Below, in pieces: positions 9,101 to 16,843 of a stretch of 64,000 nt of DNA (position 1 is its first letter; every line of letters begins with the position of its first letter). Origin of the DNA: Sphaerisporangium sp. TRM90804 (GTDB lineage Bacteria; Actinomycetota; Actinomycetes; Streptosporangiales; Streptosporangiaceae); NCBI RefSeq assembly GCF_029846175.1, contig NZ_JARWAC010000004.1, forward strand, positions 1 to 64,000, written 5' to 3'. The notes below the pieces were generated by a model. It worked only from the letters and a program-made list of their open reading frames with translations. It did no database searches and was not told the origin of the DNA. Both the position numbers and the translations under genes were made by a program.

Positions 9101-9612
9101 TGATCGGCGGGCTGTCGGCCGCGGCGCGGCTGGCCGCCGACCGTGTCTACGACGACCTGTACAGCGACCAGAACGCCTACGACGCGATCCGGCGGATCCT
9201 GCCCACGCTCACCGCCGGGAACCCCCGGGAGCTCAAGCGGTACGTCAACGTCTTCCGGTTCTACTCCTTCGTCACCTACCGCCACACGCTGGCGGGCGCG
9301 CCCCGGACCGGCGAGGACGAGATCGCCAAGCTGGCGATGCTGACGATTCGGTGGCCGCACCTGCTCTCGGCCCTGGCCCGGGAGCAGGACTCCGGCCGCC
9401 GGCCCCGGCCCCCGGCCCCGGCGGCGCGGGGCAGAACGGTGCTGGAAGCGCTGGAGGAGGCCGCTTCCGGCGACGACGGCGAGTGGGCCCGCGTCCTCAC
9501 CGAGACCGGGCTGCTGCGTCCCCCCGCCGGCGAGGCCTTCCGCTGGGAGGCCCTGCGGACGCTCCTGTCGACCGCCCCCTCGATCACCCGCATCGCCCGC
9601 GACCTGCTGTGA
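6106..9612 (+). CDS. degenerate caspase-like domain fused to a membrane KAP-family P-loop NTPase
   Basis: A 1168-residue protein. Residues about 13-240 resemble the caspase-like fold: the tail segment has a DLDRDGTVSVGDLFRYAEER stretch and then PYLLTYGEG, as in C14-type domains. The expected HG and DxC catalytic motifs read TESG and VDFGW, so the dyad appears lost. A Pro/Arg-rich linker (about 306-395) leads to a KAP NTPase: Walker A GPWGAGKTS (about 488-496), the KAP hallmark WFNPWMYQNGEQVWAGLAHE (about 567), two hydrophobic segments (about 628-680) and Walker B VVFVDDLDRC (about 750). A 12-residue repeat tract lies at about 905-986. KAP NTPases are membrane-linked signalling or conflict ATPases. 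The start is ATG 6106, with GGGAG upstream. No partner gene is adjacent in the same direction. Confidence 0.8.
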   Translation: MTSMIVSAPPAPTIRTRRALVFLDRDDGAERRGAARPGTGADRRLVHALSSEGYAVETAEGDAGDHRRVASFLDAVQPGDLLLIRWSTESGWGRREFGALMSEFARRVERSDGAALLLVVDFGWLVTANPDGPHEGLGRLRVRGEPVAAAAALTTSATMPGERPGGAVSLTAILADGILSGEADLDRDGTVSVGDLFRYAEERCAEIGADRRPYLLTYGEGELIGVAATRGPARDLGPAFGTALARLAVLGDTVPPASAAELVGRVYEVHLSEDARQLLRRAALLAEDEPLTPELARLLAEEEPPAPDPDARRPEGTRPEPGRRHPGQAPPDSDGRRPAGDPPEPARRGPAGPGRRVPAQGAARGRAGLDEGGTAGGAEPGAPGARGGAERALLELADWGLLGRGTPFADPAVRREAARRLEPEEQAQVSAALRRRRAARRAVRPRARLTGDRWTTHDQLGHRVHAEAVAAFIRHPDTRPPLTIGIKGPWGAGKTSLMRMVQDLLDPGAAEDRPAEIHLARLPRGTARLTNAQLLAEVGAAGDRHGAERAVPGELPMRDGDWRPTVWFNPWMYQNGEQVWAGLAHEIISQVTGRLPRGERERFWLTLNLSRVDREAVRRRAYRLAATRLLPVALGFLAALLVTAVLASAALVPAIASVLRGAAAAIGSGGTLLMLGAAAVRLTRFLRESADTAFGRLVRQPDLLGPAPGLAGDLTPDPGYRAKTGFLHLVQTDMRRVLGMVATVERPLVVFVDDLDRCSPGTVAQVIEAVNLFLAGEFPNCVFVLAMEPEVVAAHVEVAYADLARSLPVPAEDRSGLGWRFLEKIVQLPLSVPLLDDADRVPAFLRTLLGVPSAPPGTPEPAAPAASVPDPGLVDRMEAAIRALSPTADDLDAVARRVQADALERPAPRARAETGDGPGPRLRANGRPAPRIRTKAAEGPALRIPLDAAGRPVPRLRARAMAGPARWMPANTPGRPASRADGGGRDAWTHGGPAEDRGLIGGLSAAARLAADRVYDDLYSDQNAYDAIRRILPTLTAGNPRELKRYVNVFRFYSFVTYRHTLAGAPRTGEDEIAKLAMLTIRWPHLLSALAREQDSGRRPRPPAPAARGRTVLEALEEAASGDDGEWARVLTETGLLRPPAGEAFRWEALRTLLSTAPSITRIARDLL
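8818..9063 (+). repeat. 36-bp (12-residue) degenerate tandem repeat inside the KAP gene
   Basis: Units begin at 8818, 8854 (this one 30 bp), 8884, 8920, 8956, 8992 and 9028. They alternate RPAPR-type and GPALR-type openings, for example RPAPRIRTKAAE then GPALRIPLDAAG. The tract stays in frame and is Pro/Arg-rich, so it probably encodes a flexible basic linker. Its repeat nature suggests growth by slippage or unequal exchange. Confidence 0.7.
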
Positions 9613-9909
9613 GCGCCTCACCGCCGCCCGGCACGACCCGGCCGGGCGGGCCGGCGCGCGCCGCGCGACGGGCGGCTCGGCCATCGACGGGCGGCGCGCC
9701 ATGGGGCGGCTCGCCCCGCCGGCGGGCGGCGCCCGGGGGGTTCCCGCCGCCCCGGCCGTTCCGTCACCCGCCAGGCCCGGCCGGGTGCGCGCATGAGGCA
9801 GGGCCACGACGTGACGCCGCGCGGCGGCAACGGCCTCGCGACGGCGGCACGCCGTGGCGCACCGCGACCGGCCCCCGTCCGTCGCGGTGTTCACCGGCGC
9901 GTCACGCGG

Positions 9910-10377
9910 TCAGCGCTGCGCCTGGATCATCCAGTGCTGCTTCTCCAGCTCCTGCGTGATCTCGATGATCAGATCCTGCGTCACCGGGTCCGCCTCCTCG
10001 GTGGCCTCGACCCGGTCGCGCATCCGCTCGATCAGCATGCCGAGGATGTCGGTGAACGCGGCGATGACCTTTCCGTCCTCGATGTAGCCCCCGTCGAGCT
10101 GGTCGAGCCGGGTGTCCCGGGCGATGGTCGCGGAGCGGCCGTCCGGGTTGACCCCGAGGGCCACGGCGCGCTCGGCGACGGTGTCGGCGCCTTCGCGGGC
10201 CATGGTGACGATCTCGTCGAGCTGGAGGTGCAGCGTGCGGAAGTTGCGGCCGATCAGGTTCCAGTGCGCCTGCTTGCCCACGAGCGACAGGTCGAGCAGG
10301 TCGATGAGCGCGCCCTGCAGGCACTCGCCGGTGATCCTCTGGTTCTCGCCGGTCAGCGGGCTGGTGATCTGGGCCAT
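9910..10377 (-). CDS. dps: Dps-family DNA-protecting ferritin-like protein
   Basis: A 155-residue Dps protein. Family members form a dodecamer that oxidises and stores iron and shields DNA under stress. The inter-subunit ferroxidase residues are visible in the stretch with KQAHWN, then TLHLQLDEIV, then E in the same helix (His, His, Asp, Glu). There is no long Lys-rich N-terminal tail for DNA binding, only about ten residues before the first helix. The start is ATG 10377, with a GGGGA Shine-Dalgarno. The gene is divergent from a MerR gene with a 25-bp dyad between them, so control by that MerR protein is plausible. Confidence 0.9.
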   Translation of the reverse strand: MAQITSPLTGENQRITGECLQGALIDLLDLSLVGKQAHWNLIGRNFRTLHLQLDEIVTMAREGADTVAERAVALGVNPDGRSATIARDTRLDQLDGGYIEDGKVIAAFTDILGMLIERMRDRVEATEEADPVTQDLIIEITQELEKQHWMIQAQR

Positions 10378-10452
10378 GAGATATGTCCCCTTAAGCGGTT
10401 GTTTGTGCCTTTTACGTGAAAAGCCGTAACCCGTTCCAGGAGTTCTAAACGT

Positions 10453-10477
10453 TGACACTGTAATCATTGCAGTGTCA
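10453..10477. promoter_or_regulatory. 25-bp near-perfect dyad, probable MerR operator
   Basis: Arms TGACACTG and CAGTGTCA are separated by 9 bases, TAATCATTG, that continue the symmetry (AAT / ATT), so 11 of 12 base pairs match around the centre. The dyad ends 10 bases before the merR ATG and lies 76 bases upstream of dps. MerR proteins bind such dyads between promoter elements; that this one is bound by the neighbouring MerR is inference. Confidence 0.7.
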
Positions 10478-10487
10478 GTATGGGGGC

Positions 10488-11375
10488 ATGAGTGACACCT
10501 GGACCATCGGCGAGCTCGCGGAGCGGGCGGCGGAGACGCTGCGCCCCGCCTCGCAGCAGCCCAACGGCCGGGTCCGCGACGTGCCCAACGAGCGGCTCAT
10601 CCGGTGGTACACGACGATCGGCCTGGTCGACCCGCCGCTGACCCGGCGCGGCAGGGTCGCGCTGTACGGGCGCCGCCACCTCCTGCAGCTCGTGGCGGTC
10701 AAACGGCGCCAGGCCGAGGGCCGGTCGATCGCCGACATCCAGACCGAGCTCGCGGGCGCCACCGACACCGCCCTCGAAGGCATCGCCCTCCTGCCCGCTC
10801 CCCCGGCCGGCCGCACGCCCCCGCCACCGCCCCCCGCCCGCCCGCGCTTCTGGGCGCAACGCCCCACCGCCCCGCCCACTCCGGCACCCGCGCCCGCTCC
10901 GTCCCCCGCACCCGCGCACCCGCCGTCGGCCCCCGCCGTCGACGGCCGCCCCCGGCCGGCCGGCCGGCCCGCGCCGGTCACACCGATCGGGACGCCGCCG
11001 GCCGGCACACCGCCGGAAGCGTCCCTCACGGACACACCGCCGGAGGCGTCCCCTGCAGGCACGCCCGCCGGGCTCGTCCACGGCGTGCGGCTCGCGCCGG
11101 GCGTGACACTGCTGCTGGAGGGCCGCGCCCCGTCGCCCGAGGACGTCGCGGCGCTGCGCCGGGCCGCCGAGCCGCTGCTGGCCGCCGTCCAAGCCCGCTC
11201 CCTGGCGACGCCCGGCGACGTCACCCCCGCCACCCGCGACGCCGTCGCGCCCGGCGCCGGCGGGGACCTCACGGGAGAGGCCGCGCGGCAAGCGCCTCTC
11301 CTCGCCACGCCGGCGGCGCACGACCGGCCCTCCGACGACCTCCGCCCGTCCCGTTCCGAAGGGATCCAGAGATGA
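10488..11375 (+). CDS. MerR-family transcriptional regulator with Pro-rich C-terminal region
   Basis: A 295-residue protein. Residues 1-90 are a MerR winged helix: YTIGEL-like opening [10 protein letters not shown], the wing [16 protein letters not shown] and [20 protein letters not shown]. The helix after it carries [11 protein letters not shown], typical of MerR proteins. Residues about 100-195 are a Pro/Ala-rich spacer and the rest has a short helical segment, so the effector domain is not recognisable and no Cys metal site is seen. The start is ATG 10488, behind GGGGG. The stop overlaps the start of the VIT-vWA gene (ATGA), so the two are translated together. Confidence 0.82.
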   Translation: MSDTWTIGELAERAAETLRPASQQPNGRVRDVPNERLIRWYTTIGLVDPPLTRRGRVALYGRRHLLQLVAVKRRQAEGRSIADIQTELAGATDTALEGIALLPAPPAGRTPPPPPPARPRFWAQRPTAPPTPAPAPAPSPAPAHPPSAPAVDGRPRPAGRPAPVTPIGTPPAGTPPEASLTDTPPEASPAGTPAGLVHGVRLAPGVTLLLEGRAPSPEDVAALRRAAEPLLAAVQARSLATPGDVTPATRDAVAPGAGGDLTGEAARQAPLLATPAAHDRPSDDLRPSRSEGIQR

Positions 11376-14371
11376 GTGTCCAGATCACCTCGTTGAAGCC
11401 CGGCGAGTACACGCCGCTGCCGGACGCCGGGCTCGGCGCGCTGCGTACCGGCAGGGGCAACCTGCCGCTGGAGAGCGTCGACGTGAACGCGAGGATCACC
11501 GGCCTGGTCTCGGGCGTCGAGGTCGCCCAGGGGTTCCGCAACCCGTACGACGTGCCGCTGGAGGCCACGTACGTGTTCCCGCTGCCCGACCGCGCCGCCG
11601 TCACCGCGTTCCGCATGGAGGCGGACGACCGCGTGGTGGAGGGGGTGCTGAAGGAGCGCGGCCAGGCCAGGCGCGACTACGACCAGGCGCTCTCGGAGGG
11701 CCGCCGGGCCGCCATCGCCGAGGAGGACCGGCCGGACGTCTTCACGATCCGGGTCGGCAACATCGTCCCCGGCGAGCGGGTGACCGTGCGGCTGACCCTC
11801 AGCCAGCCGCTCCCGTACGAGGACGGCGCGGCGACCTTCCGCTTCCCGCTCGTCGTCGCCCCCCGGTACATTCCGGGCAACCCGCTGGACGACGCGTCCT
11901 CGGGCGACGGCGTCGTGCCCGACACCGACGCGGTGCCGGACGCCTCGCGCATCACTCCCCCGGTGCTGCTGCCCGGCTTCCCCAACCCGGTGCGGCTGTC
12001 GCTCGCGGTCGCCGTCGACCCGGCGGGGCTCGACCTGGCCGAGATGCGGTCGAGCCTGCACGTGGTCACCCGGGAGGACGGCGTCGTCCGGCTCCAGCCC
12101 GGCGAGCGCCTCGACCGCGACTTCATCCTGCGCCTGGGCTTCACCGCCTCCAGCTCCCTGGCCCTGATCCCCGACCACGCCCCCTCCCACGCCGACGGCG
12201 AGACCACCGGGGCTCCCGAGGACGACACCCGCACGACGACCGCCTCGGACACTCAGGCCGGCGCGGGAAGCGACGGGGACGGCACGTTCACGCTGACCGT
12301 GCTGCCACCGGCGCCGGACGAGCCGGCGGCGCGGCGTCCACGGGACGTGGTGCTGCTGCTCGACCGCTCCGGAAGCATGACGGGCTGGAAGATGGTCGCC
12401 GCCCGGCGCGCGGCGGCGCGCATCGTCGACACGCTGACCTCCGGCGACCGGTTCGCGGTCCTGGCCTTCGACTCCGTCGTCGAACGCCCGCAGAACCTGG
12501 ACGCCGGGCTCGTCCCGGCCACCGACCGCAACCGCTACCGCGCGGTCGAGCACCTGGCCCGGCTGGACGCACGCGGCGGCACCGAGATGCTCGACCCCCT
12601 GGAGCAGGCGCTCGCCCTGCTCGACGACGCGACCCGTGAGCGGGTGCTCGTCCTGGTGACCGACGGGCAGGTCGGCAACGAGGACCAGATCCTCGAACGG
12701 CTCGGCACGCGGCTGGCGAGCGTGCGGGTGCACACCGTCGGCGTCGACCGGGCCGTCAACGCCGGCTTCCTCGGCAGGCTGGCGGGCCTCGGCTCGGGCC
12801 GCTGCGAACTGGTGGAGTCGGAGGACCGCCTGGACGAGGCGATGGAGCACATCCACCGCCGCATCGGGTCCCCCCTGGTCACCGGGCTCACGCTCAAGGC
12901 CGACGGCCTCGACGTGCTGCCCGGCACGGTGACGCACCTGGGCTCCCTCTACCCCGGCGTGCCGCTGACGGTGTCCGGACGCTTCCGCGGCCCCGCCCGC
13001 GGTGCCCTGGCCGTGCACGGTCTGGACGCGGCGGGGCAGCCGTGGGAACGGCGTCTCGACGGCACGCGGGCGGACGACCAGTCGGCCCGGGCGATCTGGG
13101 CCCGCGCCCACCTGCGCCGCCTGGAGGACCGGTACGTCATCGGCGAGCACGATCTGGAGGAGCGGATCGTCGCGACGTCGCTCCGGCACGGGGTGCTGTG
13201 CCGCTTCACCGCGTTCGTGGCCGTGGACACCCGCGTCGTCACCGACGGCGGGCACCGCCACCGCGTCGTCCAGCCGGTGGAGACGCCCAGCGGCTGGGAA
13301 GCCCCCGCCGAGGCGTCGCCCCTGATGGCCACGCCCGTGGCGTACACCACCGCCGCCACCCCGGCCGTCTTCAGCATGGCCCGCCGCCAGACCAGCGCCC
13401 AGGGCGCCCCTCCCAGCCCGAACCCCAAGCCCGCCCGCCCCGCGTCCCCCGGCGCTCCCACCTGGCCAACGCCGCCCACCCCCGCCGGCCCCTCTCCGGA
13501 CGCACCCATCGAGCCCCACGGCCCCCTCATCCCAGGCCCAGGCGACCCGTCCCCGGACGACCCGAACAGCCCCTTCCCCCCCGGCACCCCCGGACGCCCC
13601 TACACCCCGGCCCCTGGCGAGCCCGGCGGACCGCACACCCCCGGCGACCCGAACGACCCGTACACCCCCAGCGACCCGAACGACCCGTACACCCCGGGCT
13701 GGCCCGGCGACCCGAGCGGACCCTACGCACCCGGCGGCCCCGCCGACCCGGGCGGACCGTACACACCGGGCCGGCCCGGCGACCCGGGCGGACCGTACAC
13801 ACCCGGCGGCCCCGCCGACCCGGGCGGACCGTACACACCCGGCGGACCTGGCGACCCGAACGGACCGTACACACCCGGCGGACCGGGCGAGCCTGGCGGG
13901 CCGTACGCGCCGGGCGGGCCCGAGGGGCCCTCGTGGCCGGGGCCGCTTCCCAAGATCGGCTCTTCCCGAGGCCGGATGGTGATCCGTCCCGTCGCACCCG
14001 GCGCGGCCCCTCCCGGCCTGGTGCCGCACTCGCTGGACGCCGCCCGCCCCCAGCTCCTGGAGGAACTGGCCCGCCTGCGCGACCTGCGGTCGCTTCCGGA
14101 GGACGAGCGCCGCGGTTACCTGGCCGACCTGGCCAGCCGCGTGGCCGCCCTGGCCGCCTTCCTGGGCGGCGACGGCCGCCTGACCGCCCTGGCCGGCGAA
14201 CTCGCCGCCTGCGAGCTCCCGGGAGCCCCCGTGGACGTCGACGCCCTGTGGCAGCGCGCCACAACCGTCCTGGCGGAACTGGTCGGCGCCCCGGAATCCC
14301 CCACCACCCCGGCCGAAGACCAGCCCACCGACCCCCCTCCTAGCCGCCGCCCGTTCTGGAAGCGCTCCTGA
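11372..14371 (+). CDS. VIT and von Willebrand factor A domain protein with collagen-like Gly-Pro tract
   Basis: A 999-residue protein. A VIT domain occupies about residues 10-140 (recognisable stretch [20 protein letters not shown]). A vWA domain follows from about residue 325 with an intact MIDAS: DRSGS, then GGTEM, then VTDGQVG. A second beta-rich region follows, then a Pro-rich stretch and a GPYTPGGP repeat tract (about 740-855), and finally a helical domain of about 110 residues. No signal peptide is visible, so a cytoplasmic scaffold or adhesion-like platform is more likely than secretion. It overlaps the MerR gene by 4 bases. VIT-vWA proteins are known from vault-associated and inter-alpha-trypsin-inhibitor proteins; the bacterial role is largely unknown. 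Confidence 0.85.
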   Translation: MSVQITSLKPGEYTPLPDAGLGALRTGRGNLPLESVDVNARITGLVSGVEVAQGFRNPYDVPLEATYVFPLPDRAAVTAFRMEADDRVVEGVLKERGQARRDYDQALSEGRRAAIAEEDRPDVFTIRVGNIVPGERVTVRLTLSQPLPYEDGAATFRFPLVVAPRYIPGNPLDDASSGDGVVPDTDAVPDASRITPPVLLPGFPNPVRLSLAVAVDPAGLDLAEMRSSLHVVTREDGVVRLQPGERLDRDFILRLGFTASSSLALIPDHAPSHADGETTGAPEDDTRTTTASDTQAGAGSDGDGTFTLTVLPPAPDEPAARRPRDVVLLLDRSGSMTGWKMVAARRAAARIVDTLTSGDRFAVLAFDSVVERPQNLDAGLVPATDRNRYRAVEHLARLDARGGTEMLDPLEQALALLDDATRERVLVLVTDGQVGNEDQILERLGTRLASVRVHTVGVDRAVNAGFLGRLAGLGSGRCELVESEDRLDEAMEHIHRRIGSPLVTGLTLKADGLDVLPGTVTHLGSLYPGVPLTVSGRFRGPARGALAVHGLDAAGQPWERRLDGTRADDQSARAIWARAHLRRLEDRYVIGEHDLEERIVATSLRHGVLCRFTAFVAVDTRVVTDGGHRHRVVQPVETPSGWEAPAEASPLMATPVAYTTAATPAVFSMARRQTSAQGAPPSPNPKPARPASPGAPTWPTPPTPAGPSPDAPIEPHGPLIPGPGDPSPDDPNSPFPPGTPGRPYTPAPGEPGGPHTPGDPNDPYTPSDPNDPYTPGWPGDPSGPYAPGGPADPGGPYTPGRPGDPGGPYTPGGPADPGGPYTPGGPGDPNGPYTPGGPGEPGGPYAPGGPEGPSWPGPLPKIGSSRGRMVIRPVAPGAAPPGLVPHSLDAARPQLLEELARLRDLRSLPEDERRGYLADLASRVAALAAFLGGDGRLTALAGELAACELPGAPVDVDALWQRATTVLAELVGAPESPTTPAEDQPTDPPPSRRPFWKRS
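13600..13930 (+). repeat. 27/36-bp tandem repeats coding PGDPNDPYT / [12 protein letters not shown] units
   Basis: About three 9-residue units pass into about six 12-residue units, all ending in PYT, PYA or PHT. The DNA landmarks GGACCGTACACACC or close variants recur every 36 bases from about 13750. The tract is in frame and forms a Gly/Pro-rich stalk between the vWA part and the C-terminal helices. Confidence 0.8.
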
Positions 14372-14483
14372 TCACACCCACTCCCCCACCCGGCGGCGCA
14401 CCCGCCGCATGGCGGCGCCGACCTCGCCGAACCGGTACAGGCCATGTCGGCGCCGTACCGGTGGGGCGGGACAGGCCTCAGGG

Positions 14484-14507
14484 GGAAGGTGCCGTCCGGC
14501 ACCTTCC
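14484..14507 (+). terminator. hairpin terminator behind the VIT-vWA gene
   Basis: A 10-bp perfect stem GGAAGGTGCC / GGCACCTTCC with the loop GTCC, starting about 112 bases after the VIT-vWA stop. No T-run follows. Confidence 0.5.
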
Positions 14508-15051
14508 TCCGGCCCCCACCGGCATGAGCCGGTCGGCACAGCCGGAACACCGGCCCGGCGCAGGCGCCTCCCGTCCCGGCAACTGCCCCCGCACCACCAC
14601 TCGGCGCCGATGCGGCGAGCACCAGTACGGCGAAGTCGGCGCCGCCGCACGGCGCTTCACCCACGAAGGCACCGACCGGCAGCTTCCCCCACCAGTCCCC
14701 GCGATCGGTGCCTTCGGCCCAGCCCTTCTCAAGGGCGACCCTCCGTCTGACCCGCCCCACGGTGGCGCAGCACCCGTCCTCAGCCGCCGAAGGAATGGGA
14801 GAGGGCGAGCGGTCGTCGTCGCACCGCATCCGCGACCGGCTGGTGAGCGGGGCGTGGCGTCGATGGCCGCCCTGGCTCGGACGACTAAGGCGGTTGCCCG
14901 CGCGACGGGTGAGATGGACTGAGTGAGGGACGCCCCTTGAAAGCGCGCCGAAGGCACCGTTCCCAGGATGGTCACCGGTTGATGGCAGACGGCGGTGAAA
15001 TGGTGGCGCTGTAGGGCTCAGGTTTATGTAGGCCCAGGTTTCTGGCGCGGT
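14508..15051. other. gene-free stretch without a recognisable product
   Basis: The reading frames here show no family signature. One structural signal is an inverted repeat: GCGGCGCCGACCTCGCCG near 14412 returns as its complement near 14633-14650 with one mismatch, spanning the hairpin terminator at 14484. It may be the remains of a small mobile element or just a GC-rich fold. I see no transposase, tRNA or riboswitch in this part. Confidence 0.35.
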
Positions 15052-15375
15052 TCAGTGGGCGGTGCCTGCCAGGTGGAGGCCTACTACGCCGGCGAGGATG
15101 AGAAGGATCGAGGCGATCTTGAGCAGGGACGCGTTCTCGCCCAGGAGGACGATGCCCAGTGCGGCGGTGCCTACGGCGCCGATGCCCGTCCAGACGGCGT
15201 AGGCCGTGCCGACGTCCAGGCTCTTGAGGGCGAGTGCGAGAAGGCCGAAGCTGACGGCGGCCGAGGCGACGAAGCCGATCGTCGGCAACGGTGCGGAGAA
15301 CCCGTCGCTCAGCTTGAGCGCGTAGGCCATGACGACCTCGAACAGACCCGCGACGACGATCATGAGCCATGCCAT
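15052..15375 (-). CDS. gdx: small multidrug resistance (SMR) protein, guanidinium exporter type
   Basis: A 107-residue, four-helix membrane protein of the SMR family that works as an antiparallel dimer driven by protons. The essential acidic residue is Glu13 in the first helix (AGLFEVVMAYALKLSDGF), and the YAVWTGIG motif marks helix 3. The Gdx/SugE subtype exports guanidinium. That subtype is chosen here because a guanidine-III riboswitch lies directly upstream. The start is ATG 15375, with a GGGAGG Shine-Dalgarno. No second SMR half is adjacent, so a homodimer is expected. Confidence 0.9.
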   Translation of the reverse strand: MAWLMIVVAGLFEVVMAYALKLSDGFSAPLPTIGFVASAAVSFGLLALALKSLDVGTAYAVWTGIGAVGTAALGIVLLGENASLLKIASILLILAGVVGLHLAGTAH

Positions 15376-15383
15376 GACGACAA

Positions 15384-15437
15384 CCTCCCGTTAAGGAGCG
15401 TCGTCTTCGCAGACCGGGTACGGCGCGTCTCGTCCGG
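15384..15437 (-). promoter_or_regulatory. guanidine-III riboswitch with expression platform
   Basis: Read on the minus strand, 15437-15398 is a 40-nt element that closely matches the known guanidine-III aptamer as I remember it from Thermobifida fusca: CCGGACGAG at the 5' end, GCGCCGUACCCGGUC in the middle and AAGACGACGC at the end. Helix P1 pairs CCGG (15437-15434) with CCGG (15417-15414). The pseudoknot pairs GCGCCGU (15426-15420) with ACGACGC (15404-15398), with one C-A mismatch. Just downstream, CUCC can pair with GGAG of the Shine-Dalgarno (15384-15389), a likely on-off switch for translation of gdx. Confidence 0.88.
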
Positions 15438-15571
15438 ACGAGCCCCGATCGGGGCCCGCATTGGCCACAACGGCTGCGGTTCCACGCGAATTCCCGGCGG
15501 TGCGGGCGGCCCTGGCGATCGCACGCGGCGAGAGGATGGGCCGGCGAGGGCGAGGGTTGGTGGTCGGCGAG

Positions 15572-16465
15572 CTAGGGGCGGGGGCCCAGCTCGCGGTAGG
15601 CGGGGCGGAGGATGTCCAGCAGGGGGATGTGGCGGATCTTGACCGTGGGTGGTTCCAGGACGCGGAGGAGCAGCTCCGGCGGGGCCTTGGGGGTGCCGGG
15701 GCGGGGGCGCAGGCGGGCCAGGGGTGTGGAGGGGGTGTAGAAGTCGGTCAGGCGGTCCTCGAACGGCTCGTCGGGGACGGATAGCGGGTCATCCTCGGCG
15801 TCGCCGTCCGAGGCCGCGGCGGCCAGGGCGCCTTTCTCACCCGCGAGCCCGGTAACGGCGCTCTTCTCGCTGGCGACCCCGGTGGGCGCGCGCAGCGCGT
15901 CGAGGAGCTCGTCGCGGGCGCGGCCGCGCCAGGCGAGGACCAGGAACGGGTCGTCGTCGAACGCCTCGGCCAGCAGGTACAGGACCGCCGACAGGTGCTT
16001 GCACGGCACGCCCCAGTCGGGGCAGGAGCAGTCCATGTCAAGCTCCGCCGGGAACAGCGGGAGACCCAGCGCGTCGAAGACCTCGACGATCTCCGACGGC
16101 ATCTCGCCGGCCAGCAGCTTCGCCCGGTACAGCGCCTGCCGGGACAGGGCGTCCTGGACACGGCCCCACGCGGCCTCGTCGTAGGCGTCGATGCGCACCG
16201 ACACCCGGTACGGCTCGGGCCGTGAGCCCTGCACCCGGGACACCACCAGCCCGGGGCCGAGGTCGAGCCCCAGGACCTGGCCCTTCCTGGCGTACGCGCG
16301 GCCACGGCTCAGGCGGCCGGGCGCGCAGACGCGCTCCAGGATGTCGATGAAGCGCCGCGACCACCACTGCTCGCCGATCGTCCCCCGCCGCCCGCGCGCC
16401 CGCAGCCCGTTCTCGACCTCGATCGGCGCGGAAGCCTCGAACCAGCCGTCCTTGCCCACGGGCAT
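15572..16465 (-). CDS. SWIM zinc-finger protein
   Basis: A 297-residue protein with a SWIM zinc finger of the form CxC-x6-CxH: Cys146, Cys148, Cys155 and His157 (DCSCPDWGVPCKHLSAV). SWIM domains bind DNA or proteins and often accompany SNF2 ATPases. The N-terminal half has the WWSRRFIDILE segment shared by this actinobacterial group. The C-terminal 90 residues are acidic and of low complexity. The start is ATG 16465 with a GGAGG upstream. It lies downstream of the SNF2 gene on the same strand, 378 bases away, with tandem repeats between them; the two probably act together on DNA or chromatin-like complexes. Confidence 0.85.
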   Translation of the reverse strand: MPVGKDGWFEASAPIEVENGLRARGRRGTIGEQWWSRRFIDILERVCAPGRLSRGRAYARKGQVLGLDLGPGLVVSRVQGSRPEPYRVSVRIDAYDEAAWGRVQDALSRQALYRAKLLAGEMPSEIVEVFDALGLPLFPAELDMDCSCPDWGVPCKHLSAVLYLLAEAFDDDPFLVLAWRGRARDELLDALRAPTGVASEKSAVTGLAGEKGALAAAASDGDAEDDPLSVPDEPFEDRLTDFYTPSTPLARLRPRPGTPKAPPELLLRVLEPPTVKIRHIPLLDILRPAYRELGPRP

Positions 16466-16513
16466 CTCAGCCCTCCTCTCCCGACCTGCCACACCAAGCC
16501 ACAACACCCATAT

Positions 16514-16802
16514 CCGTCACCGACCCACCGCAGCAGGACCGGCGACCCGGACCGGGCGCCCTGCCTACACCCACGTCGACCCCCGGCCGATCACGCCGAC
16601 TCCGGAACACCGCGCCCACGTCCGTCACCGACGCACCACACCAGGGCGGACGCCCCCGATCGGGCGCCACGGCAACCCGCACGTCAGCTTCCGCCCGATC
16701 ACGCCGACTCCGGAACACCGCGCCCACGTCCGTCACCGACGCACCACACCAGGGCGGACGCGCCCGATCGGGCGCCACGGCAACCCGCACGACAGTCCTC
16801 GG
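16514..16802. repeat. 108-bp tandem direct repeats between the SNF2 and SWIM genes
   Basis: Two copies start at 16587 and 16695, a period of exactly 108 bases. The first 98 or so bases of each agree except for one C/G change near 16654/16762. A degenerate, partial third copy (TCCGTCACCGAC onward) occupies about 16514-16586. The period is a multiple of three, so frames stay open on both strands, but no start signal or family resemblance supports a gene. This fills the 378-base gap between the two same-strand genes. Confidence 0.85.
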
Positions 16803-16843
16803 GCCGCCAAGCGGAACCGGCATCGCCCCGACCATCCTCATCG

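Noticed and set aside
6378-9959. An 1193-residue plus-strand frame overlapping the KAP gene
   Set aside because: It is an Arg/Pro/Gly-rich shadow in a second frame; the KAP frame has Walker motifs and normal codon third positions.
10475-14029. An 1184-residue minus-strand frame across merR and the VIT-vWA gene
   Set aside because: Antisense shadow of high-GC coding sequence with no recognisable domain.
15429-15455. Two adjacent 14-bp palindromes (CTCGTCCGGACGAG and GCCCCGATCGGGGC) as a regulator's operator
   Set aside because: The first is largely explained by the 5' end of the guanidine-III aptamer; the second has no other support.
16587-16802. The 108-bp repeats as a CRISPR array
   Set aside because: The repeats are adjacent with no unique spacers between them, the unit is far too long, and no cas gene is present.
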